Source: a virus. Taken from it: 38,285 nt of DNA. The position numbers and the translations under genes are program-made. The stretch is taken from positions 1 through 38,285 of IMG/VR virus record IMGVR_UViG_3300027295_000063, one strand, 5' to 3'. Shown here one piece after another: positions 33,001-38,285 of the stretch. A model generated the notes under the pieces. It made no database searches. It was not told where the DNA came from and was given only the letters and a program-made list of their open reading frames with translations. Positions within the stretch are counted from its first letter, which is position 1; each line of letters starts with the position of its first letter.

Positions 33001-33295
33001 CCTGAAGCGGGACTGGGCTCCAGTTGCTTCTGACTTCGTTGCTCGCCTGGCAACCCTCAAGAGCGGAACCTACACCCGTATTGACAGCGGAGAGCGTCAA
33101 GCGGGTTCGTCTGCTCAAGACTGGCAGAAGCTCTTGCCTGAGGTGGTAGCCAGCAAAGACGAAACAGGCATCCTTGGTTTGGCCTATGGCAACGCAGCCC
33201 TTGTCTCAGCCATCGAGCTGGCCAAAGACAATCTCGAGCTGCGTGCTCGCATCGAGCGCCTCGAAGCTGCACTGAGCAAGCTGATCGGAGACTGA
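30017..33295 (+). CDS. tail fibre with C-terminal S74 intramolecular chaperone
   Basis: 1,092 residues, strong AAGGAG six bases before ATG 30017. Residues 1-60 (RADLTRGLTNEEIDANMTNL, then GVTGKPATLAGYGI) are a common fibre attachment region. The shaft is Gly/Ser/Thr-rich beta structure with four copies of an ASG(T/S)W(G/S)I(N/S)V-type unit. The C-terminus is a peptidase S74 domain: S992-D-E-R-L-K997, with DWQKLLPEVV and LAYGNAALVSAIELAKD downstream and a final coiled coil (ELRARIERLEAAL). In the family, the chaperone helps trimerise the fibre and cuts itself off before the Ser; S992 and K997 are present, so about 101 residues would be released. This is a second receptor-binding fibre. Confidence 0.88.
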   Translation: MVAITLRADLTRGLTNEEIDANMTNLKAAAEAAALTASWAGVTGKPATLAGYGITDAQPVDADLTAIAALAGTSGFLKKTAANTWALDTSTYLTGITSGQVTTALGFTPYNATNPNGYITSSASISGTSAAVNYTDTRTISPSSHGANRLTFGFTSWSNNNTSPWADYLHLRGYTDATGGSDNLLMFRKDGLGIRVWQQSFGSATAYSTFKDVAWTDGTNASGTWGINVTGSAATLTTGRTIAMTGDVTYTSGSFNGSANVTGTATLAASGVTAGTYGSSTNIPQLTVDAKGRVTAVSNVAVSIPSGSLTFTGDVTGTGTTGSSTALTLANSGVTAGTYTKVTVDAKGRVTTGAALAAGDVPTLNQSTTGNAGSVTNGVYTTGEQTITARKIFSTTNSAIASASGDLSTLEVRSTSTGAAFMAFHRPTLYAAYFGLDSDNVWKVGGWSMGANSYPILHSNNYNTYAPTLTGTGASGTWSINVTGNAGSATTAARASATTVPASTAFTKWLFATTSTSGTLDWNHVSNTNPGVGETLLLGTATNGPGGSNYYHPFNIEYSGISGVGNVTQMAVAYGNVGNELYMRGRFGGTWTGWSRYLNSSNYNSYSPTLTGTGASGTWGISVSGSAGSVSGGAVSASSVYNSGMWYTFPDANRDANNAVWSPSAVTRGVAYFFGTASSVGTGGNYAGVMQFNPWIGTTASTGDASYQLAFGSTAANGGGVPQLRIRKGIDTTWNSWYDLLTSANYSTYALPLTGGALSGVLTINSTSDNQLLLQSTDSWTGIGFNDSAVLNTEYIWHNGTNGTFAIGGGGANVAGKKLHVHGGMTVGAGYATTGNPTNGLNVEGAIQQAGNQVLHAGNHTSYSPSLTGTGASGSWGISVTGSAATLTTARTINGVSFNGSANITVADSTKLPLAGGTLTGALTIQSAAPILNFFESDQTLPAGRRRFVQDGNAFSLRRNTAAGGDFSTEVYDLNVDASGNFTALGNVTAYSDERLKRDWAPVASDFVARLATLKSGTYTRIDSGERQAGSSAQDWQKLLPEVVASKDETGILGLAYGNAALVSAIELAKDNLELRARIERLEAALSKLIGD
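30674..32700 (+). repeat. dispersed repeats in second fibre gene
   Basis: A unit encoding (T)GASGTWGINVTGSA or close variants occurs four times, near 30676, 31430, 31850 and 32625. The second to fourth are preceded by TLTGTG or SLTGTG. The first and last are followed by ATLTT-x-RTI and a NGSAN segment. They are spaced about 400-770 bases apart and probably mark shaft modules or past recombination points. Confidence 0.65.
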
Positions 33296-33296
33296 G

Positions 33297-33701
33297 ATGG
33301 CACTACCAGCAACAGGTGCCATTTCAATGTCTCAGATCAACACTGAGCTTGGCAGGTCTGCAACTGCAGCTCTGAGCATGAACGACGTTCAGTGCCGAAG
33401 CCTTGCAGGCAACGGCACCACGATTGCCTCAGGTGCAAGCTGGAGCCTTGGAACAATTCGTGGTCGGCAGTGGAAAAGGTACAGCTTGGTTAGCACGATC
33501 TTTTACTGGGTTGAGTTTGGCTCAGGAGGCGGTCAAGTTGTATATGACGGCGCAACGCGAGGGTCTTTTGTGGGCGCTGCTCCTTCTAGCTTCACCACTG
33601 GTGGCTACACATATTACAGGGGGAATTTTATGTATACCGAGACTGTAACTGTGGGCTACTACAGCGACACCAACTCTTATTATGAAATCTCTCGAGCTTG
33701 A
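33297..33701 (+). CDS. small tail fibre-associated adhesin-like protein
   Basis: 134 residues, ATG one base after the fibre stop. The start (MALPATGAISMSQINTELGR, then SATAALSMNDVQCRSLAGNG) matches a family of short phage proteins that begin 'LP..G.ISMSQIN.ELG' and usually follow fibre genes. The C-terminal 70 residues are beta-rich and aromatic (TTGGYTYYRGNFMYTETVTV), suitable for a carbohydrate- or receptor-binding domain. The function is inferred from position; no enzymatic motif. Confidence 0.65.
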   Translation: MALPATGAISMSQINTELGRSATAALSMNDVQCRSLAGNGTTIASGASWSLGTIRGRQWKRYSLVSTIFYWVEFGSGGGQVVYDGATRGSFVGAAPSSFTTGGYTYYRGNFMYTETVTVGYYSDTNSYYEISRA

Positions 33702-33712
33702 AAGACAAACCA

Positions 33713-34159
33713 ATGATTACAAAGTTCAACATCAAAAGTGTCAAAGTCTTCGATAAGATCGGGGATGCGATTAACGTAATTGGCATGGTCGAATGGGTTG
33801 TTCGTATTTCAAACGAAGAGACTTCGATTCTGGGTATGGGTGAAACATTCATCCCAATTGGTGACCTTACAAACTTCACTGCTGTCGAAGATTTAGACGA
33901 GCAAACAGTGATGTCGTGGGTCATTGCCGCAGAAGGCGGAGATGAGTTTGTTCAGCGACTGATTGATGCACACAGGCCAATGCTTGAGCGCAAAGCCATC
34001 GAGTCCAGGATGACCGTCTTAAAGGTTCCGTTTGCGGGAGCTGATCCAAACAGACAAATCTTCCCAACCGCTTCTTCTGGGACAATCCCGTCGGCAGGTC
34101 AAATGGGCTTGCAGGCAATGAACCCAAGCCGACCAGCCAATACTCTTCAATCAGTTTAA
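33713..34159 (+). CDS. small phage protein, paralogue-like to the gene at 35124
   Basis: 148 residues from ATG 33713 (GAAAGACAAACC upstream; a TTG five codons earlier is rejected). Residues 8-80 (VKVFDKIGDAINVIGMVEWV, then IGDLTNFTAVEDLDEQTVMS and WV) form a beta-rich domain. The second small protein at 35124 has the same plan: KRVEFTVKG..., FVPLAQVTEANVVQWV. Both may belong to one conserved phage family of unknown function (DUF7936-like, by eye). The C-terminal 50 residues here are Pro/Ser/Gln-rich and flexible. Likely tail-associated by location. Confidence 0.55.
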   Translation: MITKFNIKSVKVFDKIGDAINVIGMVEWVVRISNEETSILGMGETFIPIGDLTNFTAVEDLDEQTVMSWVIAAEGGDEFVQRLIDAHRPMLERKAIESRMTVLKVPFAGADPNRQIFPTASSGTIPSAGQMGLQAMNPSRPANTLQSV

Positions 34160-34167
34160 GGATTGCC

Positions 34168-34524
34168 ATGACCGCACCAATCATCAACGTAGGCCTTGTA
34201 TCAAACGTCTTTGTTCGGCAAATGCACTTTGCTGCAGTGGGCGACTCAGAAGTGGGGCACAAGCATCGCTACGACCACATGACGCTGCTCGCCAAAGGTC
34301 AGCTCAGGGTCACCGTCAACGGCCAAGCAACCGACTACACAGCGCCGATGATGATCTTTATTCGTGCCAACCTGGTGCATGAGCTCGAGTGCCTCTCTGA
34401 GAACACGGTGGCTTACTGCATCCACGGACTGCGTGATGCCGACAAGTCAGACGACATTGTTTCGCCAGACATGGTTCCTCGTGGTGTTGTACTTCGCTCA
34501 ATGATTGCTCAGGTCATCGAGTAA
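34168..34524 (+). CDS. cupin-domain protein 1
   Basis: 118 residues, one cupin barrel. Motif 1 is GHKHRYDHMTLLAKGQLRV (H-x-H with Asp where Glu is usual, then G). Motif 2 region is YTAPMMIFIRANLVHELE. A metal site of three His is plausible (HKH plus VHEL). There is no signal peptide. It ends directly before the next ATG (TAA ATG), which starts a second cupin, so they are probably co-translated. Cupins in phages can be structural, sugar-isomerising or oxygenase-like; sequence alone does not decide. The catalytic Glu replacement weakens an enzymatic reading. Confidence 0.7.
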   Translation: MTAPIINVGLVSNVFVRQMHFAAVGDSEVGHKHRYDHMTLLAKGQLRVTVNGQATDYTAPMMIFIRANLVHELECLSENTVAYCIHGLRDADKSDDIVSPDMVPRGVVLRSMIAQVIE

Positions 34525-35106
34525 ATGACTGCGGTTAACCGATTTCATTCCTCAGAGTTTTTTGGGGGCGCACCCATTCCTGACGAATGGGAAGATGCCC
34601 GTGCGTTCATGAATTGGTACATGACGAACGGAATGCCGTGGATGATTCCATGGGGAGCGGAAGTGATTTGCTCTGACGATGCAACTGCTATTGCTCTGTT
34701 TCGTAAGGGACGTTGGCTTGCTGAACTTTACTTGGTTCATCCGAATCTGCCTGTGCCGGTTCATTCGCATCCAGACGTTGAGTCGATCATCGTGTACTTA
34801 GGCGGTGGTGAGCAGGAGCAAGAGGATGAATTCGGTATGTCCACCAAGTGGGGCGTGATTGCTCCTCTCTTAAAGAGCGGCGAAACCCATGGCGGAAGAC
34901 CTTTTGGTCAGTCTGCAAAAGGGTATGCCATGATCAATTTTCAGCACTGGCCCGAAGGCGTTGAAGTAACCTCTGCAGCTGTTCGCTGGCAAGGTGACAC
35001 AGCCGGCCCAAAACAAGATGCACTGATTGCCAGGTATTTCCCGGCAGCAGTTCCTGTACCTGGCTTTGCAGATATAACTGCTTGTGCTCCAACTCCAATT
35101 CTTTAA
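34525..35106 (+). CDS. cupin-domain protein 2
   Basis: 193 residues, ATG immediately after the previous stop, with CAGGTCATCGAG upstream. The cupin core is ELYLVHPNLPVPVHSHPDVE followed by SIIVYLGGG: H-x-H-x4-E, a complete motif 1. A later GETHGGRPFG segment could supply the motif 2 His. About 60 residues before the barrel (EWEDARAFMNWYMTNGMPWM) are aromatic and may form a substrate or partner lid. With the first cupin it makes a tandem pair between fibre and lysis genes. A virion or glycan-related role is inferred from place only. Confidence 0.7.
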   Translation: MTAVNRFHSSEFFGGAPIPDEWEDARAFMNWYMTNGMPWMIPWGAEVICSDDATAIALFRKGRWLAELYLVHPNLPVPVHSHPDVESIIVYLGGGEQEQEDEFGMSTKWGVIAPLLKSGETHGGRPFGQSAKGYAMINFQHWPEGVEVTSAAVRWQGDTAGPKQDALIARYFPAAVPVPGFADITACAPTPIL

Positions 35107-35123
35107 CCAACCAAGGAACCACC

Positions 35124-35468
35124 ATGTCCGCAACCTTTGAAACCAAAATCAATGCCATCCGCACCGGTACCGTGGGCGAGCTCACAAACGTCGTCAAGCG
35201 CGTCGAATTCACCGTGAAGGGTACTGAGCAAGGCCAGAGCTTTGAGCTGCCTCAGAACGTCGATTTGGCCGATCCACAGAGCGAGGCCTTCGTGCCCTTG
35301 GCTCAAGTGACTGAAGCCAACGTGGTTCAGTGGGTGAACGAGAACTTCACCAACATGAGTGCTGTTCAAGAGCATATCCAATACGTGCTGAACCAAGAGG
35401 TAGCCAAGGTTGCTCTGGCTGAAGCTCCTCTTCCTTGGGCTCCAGCTCCTGAGCCTGTTACTCCCTGA
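35124..35468 (+). CDS. small phage protein, related in plan to the gene at 33713
   Basis: 114 residues from ATG 35124, with AACCAACCAAGGAACCACC just upstream, the same leader type as the minus-strand operon. The sequence VVKRVEFTVKGTEQGQSFEL and AFVPLAQVTEANVVQWVNEN matches the 148-residue protein upstream of the cupins in order and spacing. The C-terminus is Pro/Ala-rich (APLPWAPAPEPVTP). No known catalytic motif. It lies between cupin 2 and the lysis genes. Confidence 0.6.
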   Translation: MSATFETKINAIRTGTVGELTNVVKRVEFTVKGTEQGQSFELPQNVDLADPQSEAFVPLAQVTEANVVQWVNENFTNMSAVQEHIQYVLNQEVAKVALAEAPLPWAPAPEPVTP

Positions 35469-35487
35469 TCCATAGAAAGCTGTACTC

Positions 35488-35718
35488 ATGGAACAGATGG
35501 ACGTATCCCACCGGGAGATCTATGACCGCTTGATAGCGGTCGAAGCAAAGGTCGACAAGATCGACAAGGCCACTACTGATGTGGTGGCTGCATTCGGTGC
35601 CGCTCAAGGCGCTTTCGTTGTTCTCGAATGGTTCGGCAAGATTGCAAAACCAATCCTTTGGGTTGGCGCATCAATCACCGCGATCGGAGTCATATGGCAA
35701 AACATCCGCATTAAGTAA
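35488..35718 (+). CDS. XhlA-like small membrane protein, holin-related candidate
   Basis: 76 residues. An N-terminal charged coiled coil (REIYDRLIAVEAKVDKIDKA) is followed by one hydrophobic segment (about 52-70: AKPILWVGASITAIGVIWQN) and a basic end. The layout is that of XhlA/haemolysin-type phage membrane proteins that cooperate with a holin. It is the first gene of the lysis region, 19 bases after the previous stop. Confidence 0.55.
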   Translation: MEQMDVSHREIYDRLIAVEAKVDKIDKATTDVVAAFGAAQGAFVVLEWFGKIAKPILWVGASITAIGVIWQNIRIK

Positions 35719-35732
35719 GAAAGGGGGTTTCT

Positions 35733-36215
35733 ATGGAACCCATCACCATGGCCCTGACTGCCATGGCTGCTGTTCAAAAGACAGTATCCATGATCAAGCA
35801 GGCATCTAAAACCGCTGATGATGTGAGAAGTCTTGGCCCCTTGTTGGGCAGGTACTTCGAGCAGAAACATGAAGTCTCCAAGGCGCTGAACCAAGCTAAA
35901 AGCAAGGGCGGCTCCAACATGGGCAAGGCGGTCCAGATTGAACTGGATCTAAAAGCCCAACGTGACTTCGAAGAACAGGTCAAAGGCCTCTTCTTCCCTA
36001 ACAACATGGATGTCTGGAACTCCATCATGGTCCGAGTGGCTGAGATGGACAAGCAGGACAAGATTGATCAGCAGATAGCTCGAGACCGTCAACGTCGAGC
36101 CAAGCAGGATCAAGAAGAAATGATAGAGATCCTGATCGTTGTCGGTGGCGTCATCGTTATTTTTCTCTTGGTTGGCTTCGGTGCCTACCTCGTTATGTTC
36201 GAGATGAAGCGATGA
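35733..36215 (+). CDS. C-tail-anchored helical protein of the lysis region
   Basis: 160 residues, ATG 35733 with AAGAAAGGGGG upstream. Residues 1-120 are helical and charged (DDVRSLGPLLGRYFEQKHEV, KIDQQIARDRQRRAKQDQEE). One membrane segment lies near the C-terminus (IEILIVVGGVIVIFLLVGFG) followed by YLVMFEMKR. Its last codons overlap the next ATG (ATGA). Similar proteins occur in lysis clusters of short-tailed marine and freshwater phages; function not known to me. Confidence 0.6.
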   Translation: MEPITMALTAMAAVQKTVSMIKQASKTADDVRSLGPLLGRYFEQKHEVSKALNQAKSKGGSNMGKAVQIELDLKAQRDFEEQVKGLFFPNNMDVWNSIMVRVAEMDKQDKIDQQIARDRQRRAKQDQEEMIEILIVVGGVIVIFLLVGFGAYLVMFEMKR

Positions 36216-36427
36216 AATATCTGATCTTCCTCTGTTTGGGACTCTTCACAGGTTGTGAAGAGCAATACCGCTATTACTGTCAGAACCCAGACAACTTCCA
36301 TGCAGAACGCTGCCAGAAGCCAAAGTGTCAATTCACTCAGACTTGTCCGGAGTATCTAGTCGCCCCAGTTTTGGAGAAACAAATTGAACAAACAAGACCT
36401 GCCTCTGCGCCAACCCCTGTCCGCTGA
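36212..36427 (+). CDS. cysteine-rich phage lipoprotein
   Basis: 71 residues. Signal peptide with lipobox LFTGC, so C15 would be acylated. The mature part has C23, C34, C39 and C45 (YYCQNPDNFH, ERCQKPKC, TCPEYLV), enough for two disulphides in the periplasm. The pattern YRYYCQ-P-x-N-(F/W)...C..P.C...TCPE recurs in lysis clusters of T7-like cyanophages and pelagiphages, as I recall. It may help lysis or block superinfection. Coupled to the previous gene by ATGA. Confidence 0.7.
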   Translation: MKYLIFLCLGLFTGCEEQYRYYCQNPDNFHAERCQKPKCQFTQTCPEYLVAPVLEKQIEQTRPASAPTPVR

Positions 36428-36917
36428 AGAGGCGGTCATGATCATGGAGGTCCGAGTATGGGCCTTCGTTGTTGTGGCTGTGACCATCATCTTGTTTGGC
36501 ATTGTGGTGGCTCTTCTGTACTCCGTGACTTTCGTAACGCAGCCGATCAAGTCAATGGCTCCCATTGACCAGGCCTACACGAAGATGCTGAATGACATCG
36601 TGCTGCTGATCGTGGGTGGTATTGGTGGTGTGATTGGTAAGCGTGCTGTATCGACAGCAGCCAAAGCATTCTCACCACAGCCCCCACAGCAGCCGATGTG
36701 CCAACCAATGATGGGTGGCTACAACCAGAACAGTTACGCCCCTCCACAGTCTGCGTATGGCTTGCCATCACAGCCGTTTGGTGCAATGTCTGTCTGGAAG
36801 AACCCAGAGCTCGATGAGAGCTGGACACCAGGTCCGCCTCCCACGACACCGCCTGAATATCAAGAGCCTGACGAAGACCGCGCAGAGATTGCTGCAGCAC
36901 GGAAGGAAGAAGAATGA
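36384..36917 (+). CDS. holin candidate with possible dual start
   Basis: 177 residues from TTG 36384 (GGAG at 36372-36375, 8-base spacing), overlapping the lipoprotein by 44 bases. A second start at ATG 36438 has AAGAGG close before it and would give 159 residues. Two membrane segments: about 26-47 (VWAFVVVAVTIILFGIVVAL) and 71-86 (DIVLLIVGGIGGVIGK). The C-terminal half is Pro/Gln/Gly-rich and then acidic, cytoplasmic if the holin model holds. The longer form adds charged residues before the first helix, as in holin/antiholin pairs. Which start is used is undecided. Confidence 0.6.
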   Translation: MNKQDLPLRQPLSAEEAVMIMEVRVWAFVVVAVTIILFGIVVALLYSVTFVTQPIKSMAPIDQAYTKMLNDIVLLIVGGIGGVIGKRAVSTAAKAFSPQPPQQPMCQPMMGGYNQNSYAPPQSAYGLPSQPFGAMSVWKNPELDESWTPGPPPTTPPEYQEPDEDRAEIAAARKEEE

Positions 36918-37417
36918 ATCCGCTAACCCTTTACCCAGCGATTGCGCTTGTTGCACTCCTTGCCATAGGTGGCTTCTACAAGTACGGCTACAGCAACGGT
37001 TGGGATGATCGGGATACCGAGACTCAAATAGAGATTGCTCGCAAGAACGAAGAAGCTCGAGTCAAAGAGCAAGAGATGGCAGCAGTTGTTTCTGCCAAGG
37101 AAGCTGAACTTAGAAAGGCCAACGATGTTGTCAACAAAAAGCAAACTGATCTTAATCGCCTCATTGCTACTGGCAGGGTGCGCCTCCCCGCCGCCAGTTG
37201 TCCACAAGCCAGCGTCAATCCCGCCACTCCCTCAGGAGATCGGGACAAAGCGCCAAGCCAACCTGACCCAGCGACTGACGGACCTTCTGATTCCGAGCGA
37301 GAAACCCTCCAGCTTATCGCCCAAATCGCCGCAGACGGAGACCGGGCAATCAATCAGCTCAACGCCTGCATTGACGCCTACGAAGAAGTAAGGAGAACAG
37401 CAAATGCTAACCGCTGA
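36914..37417 (+). CDS. inner-membrane spanin (Rz-like)
   Basis: 167 residues, ATGA overlap with the holin candidate. One N-terminal membrane segment (LYPAIALVALLAIGGFYKYG) without cleavage site. Then comes a periplasmic coiled coil rich in Glu/Lys/Ala (about 38-85: IARKNEEARVKEQEMAAVVS and EAELRKANDVVNKK). The C-terminal part is Pro-rich and then helical. It is the i-spanin form: it should join the outer-membrane lipoprotein encoded inside it to fuse both membranes in the last step of lysis. Confidence 0.8.
   Translation: MNPLTLYPAIALVALLAIGGFYKYGYSNGWDDRDTETQIEIARKNEEARVKEQEMAAVVSAKEAELRKANDVVNKKQTDLNRLIATGRVRLPAASCPQASVNPATPSGDRDKAPSQPDPATDGPSDSERETLQLIAQIAADGDRAINQLNACIDAYEEVRRTANANR
37125..37391 (+). 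CDS. outer-membrane spanin lipoprotein (Rz1-like), nested in i-spanin gene
   Basis: 88 residues in another frame, wholly inside the i-spanin gene, ATG 37125 with AGAAAGG seven bases before. A longer frame back to 37035 has no ribosome binding site and lacks a signal. Signal peptide MLSTKSKLILIASLLLAGC gives a lipobox LAGC with C19. The mature protein is Pro-rich (CASPPPVVHKPASIPPLP), then polar with Ser/Thr/Lys. The complete nesting is the same as lambda Rz/Rz1. Confidence 0.82.
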   Translation: MLSTKSKLILIASLLLAGCASPPPVVHKPASIPPLPQEIGTKRQANLTQRLTDLLIPSEKPSSLSPKSPQTETGQSISSTPALTPTKK

Positions 37418-38033
37418 ACAATTACAACGACTGCACATTGCTCCTCAATGGGCCGATGCACTGAACGCTACCTTTGAGCGGTTCAACATCCTGACGCCTC
37501 GTCAGCAAGCAGCCTTCATTGGCCAGTGTGGCCATGAGAGCGGAAACTTCCGTGTGCTTGAAGAGAACCTCAACTACCGTGCTGCCACGTTGCTGAAACT
37601 CTTTCCAAGAACACCAAAGAGAACTTGGGGATTCACGCCTGAGGAAGCTGCTGCCTACGAGAAGCAGCCGCGCAAGATCGCCAACCGGATCTACGGCAAC
37701 CGCATGGGCAATCGGGATGAAGCTTCAGGAGACGGCTACCGGTTCCGAGGTCGTGGCTGCATTCAGCTCACTGGTTCAGCCAACTACTTCCATGCAGGCC
37801 AAGCCCTGGGTGTGGACTTCATCATGGAACCTGATCTGGTTTCCACGCCTCAGTACGCTGCGTTGACTGCTGGTTGGTTCTGGAACACCCAGAAGCTCAA
37901 TGCTCTGGCAGAAGCGAGTAACACGCTTGCACTGACCAAGAAGATCAATGGTGGAACGATTGGGTTGGAAGACCGAATCAAACACACCAACATGGCGCTG
38001 GCGCTTCTGGGGCAGCAATCACAGATGGCTTAA
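37404..38033 (+). CDS. GH19 family endolysin (chitinase-like muramidase)
   Basis: 209 residues, ATG 37404 with AAGGAGAAC before it; it overlaps the end of the i-spanin gene by 14 bases. Catalytic Glu pair: E45 in GQCGHESGNF and E53/E54 in VLEENLNY. The family motif GRGCIQLTGSANY lies around 110-122. GH19 enzymes of phages cut peptidoglycan glycan strands. There is no signal peptide or SAR anchor, so release depends on a holin. It ends the lysis cassette. Its stop codon lies in the palindrome TTAA shared with the opposite gene. Confidence 0.88.
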   Translation: MLTAEQLQRLHIAPQWADALNATFERFNILTPRQQAAFIGQCGHESGNFRVLEENLNYRAATLLKLFPRTPKRTWGFTPEEAAAYEKQPRKIANRIYGNRMGNRDEASGDGYRFRGRGCIQLTGSANYFHAGQALGVDFIMEPDLVSTPQYAALTAGWFWNTQKLNALAEASNTLALTKKINGGTIGLEDRIKHTNMALALLGQQSQMA

Positions 38034-38206
38034 ATCTCGGATAGAGACAAGCGTCGGAACTTTTCGCTCAGCGTCGCCTCTGATTTGGGAATCAGGGTGA
38101 CAAGGGAGTTTCTAGGAGGCTGGTTTAATACCGGCCTCTTGTACGTCCGGTCTTGGTGATCGATCTTGACCTGAGGCACGTAGTCTTTGCTGAATGGATT
38201 GGTCAT
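38030..38206 (-). CDS. small hypothetical protein at convergent end
   Basis: 58 residues, from ATG 38206 to TAA 38030-38032, too short for many gene callers. The sequence begins MTNPFSKDYVPQVKIDHQ and ends SEKFRRLSLSEI; it is basic and soluble. Its ATG overlaps the stop of the upstream partial gene (ATGA), a strong sign of an operon. It ends in the TTAA that also stops the endolysin gene. No known domain. Confidence 0.55.
   Translation of the reverse strand: MTNPFSKDYVPQVKIDHQDRTYKRPVLNQPPRNSLVTLIPKSEATLSEKFRRLSLSEI
38114..38140. terminator. hairpin downstream of lysis cassette
   Basis: GAGGCTGGT (38116-38124) pairs with ACCGGCCTC (38130-38138) with one wobble and a TTAAT loop; two more pairs (38114-38115 with 38139-38140) extend it. 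A short CTTGT follows on the plus strand. It lies about 80 bases after the endolysin stop, inside the opposite 58-residue gene. It may end the lysis transcript; the T-run is weak. Confidence 0.35.
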
Positions 38207-38285
38207 GGGATTTGGTTTCCGTGGTACTTCATGGGTTGAGGGATGAGCTTGTCGGCCGACACAGTAAAGATGTTGCTGAGCCAGG
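38203..38285 (-). CDS. C-terminal end of a minus-strand gene (partial)
   Basis: The last 26 codons of a gene that starts beyond the window. The residues visible end in SADKLIPQPMKYHGNQIP, then TGA at 38203-38205, which overlaps the next ATG. Codon use and the ATGA overlap support coding. By N4 gene order it could be a replication or late gene, but the piece is too short to tell. Confidence 0.5.
   Translation of the reverse strand, partial: WLSNIFTVSADKLIPQPMKYHGNQIP

Noticed and set aside
1-38285. tRNA genes, integrase, attachment sites
   Set aside because: No cloverleaf with CCA-ready acceptor stem or recombinase motif was found by eye on either strand; faint candidates did not hold up.

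Overview
The window is part of a phage genome of the coliphage N4 type (Schitoviridae-like), seen mainly from a 3,468-residue protein at 2775-13181. That protein carries the single-subunit RNA polymerase motifs in the right order and spacing for an N4 gp50-like virion RNA polymerase (vRNAP). The host is Gram-negative: there is a two-gene spanin pair and two lipobox proteins. A betaproteobacterial host is plausible because the phage encodes an H-NS of the Burkholderiales type, but this is inference. I saw no tRNA, rRNA, CRISPR array, integrase or insertion sequence.

Layout. (1) 1-13181, plus strand: the end of a structural gene, two small internal-virion-like proteins, a staphylococcal-nuclease-fold nuclease, an intrinsic terminator, and the giant vRNAP. 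(2) 13182-13288: convergent junction with a strong hairpin. (3) 13289-23654, minus strand: replication and nucleotide operon, read right to left. It holds ThyX, adenosylcobalamin-type ribonucleotide reductase, a zinc-finger-like small protein, a Cas4-like PD-(D/E)XK nuclease, a helicase/AEP primase, a RecA/Sak4-like ATPase, a candidate ssDNA-binding protein, small proteins, a RuvC-like resolvase, a small membrane protein and H-NS. The order primase, ATPase, SSB, small genes, then convergent vRNAP matches the middle region of N4. (4) 23719-38033, plus strand: adsorption and lysis block. It has a gpJ-like fibre with nine 40-residue repeats, a fibre-assembly chaperone-like protein, BppU-like and other tail proteins, a second fibre ending in an S74 self-cleaving chaperone, two cupins, two related small proteins, then membrane proteins, a lipoprotein, a holin candidate, nested spanins and a GH19 endolysin. 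(5) 38030-38285, minus strand: a 58-residue gene and the end of another gene that runs off the window.

How it works together (inference from N4). The vRNAP is packaged and ejected to start early transcription. The minus-strand operon makes dNTPs and replicates DNA; in N4 the SSB also switches on late transcription by host RNA polymerase. The plus-strand genes make the virion and release it. Most unusual points: the vRNAP has Phe where the polymerase family normally has the ribose-discriminating Tyr; three neighbouring ejection-cassette genes encode about 4,080 residues with no cysteine; the SSB candidate and a neighbour share a C-terminal P-T-S-L-F tail; the operon is punctuated by hairpins followed by AACCAA-type leaders; and two cupin genes sit in tandem beside the fibres.
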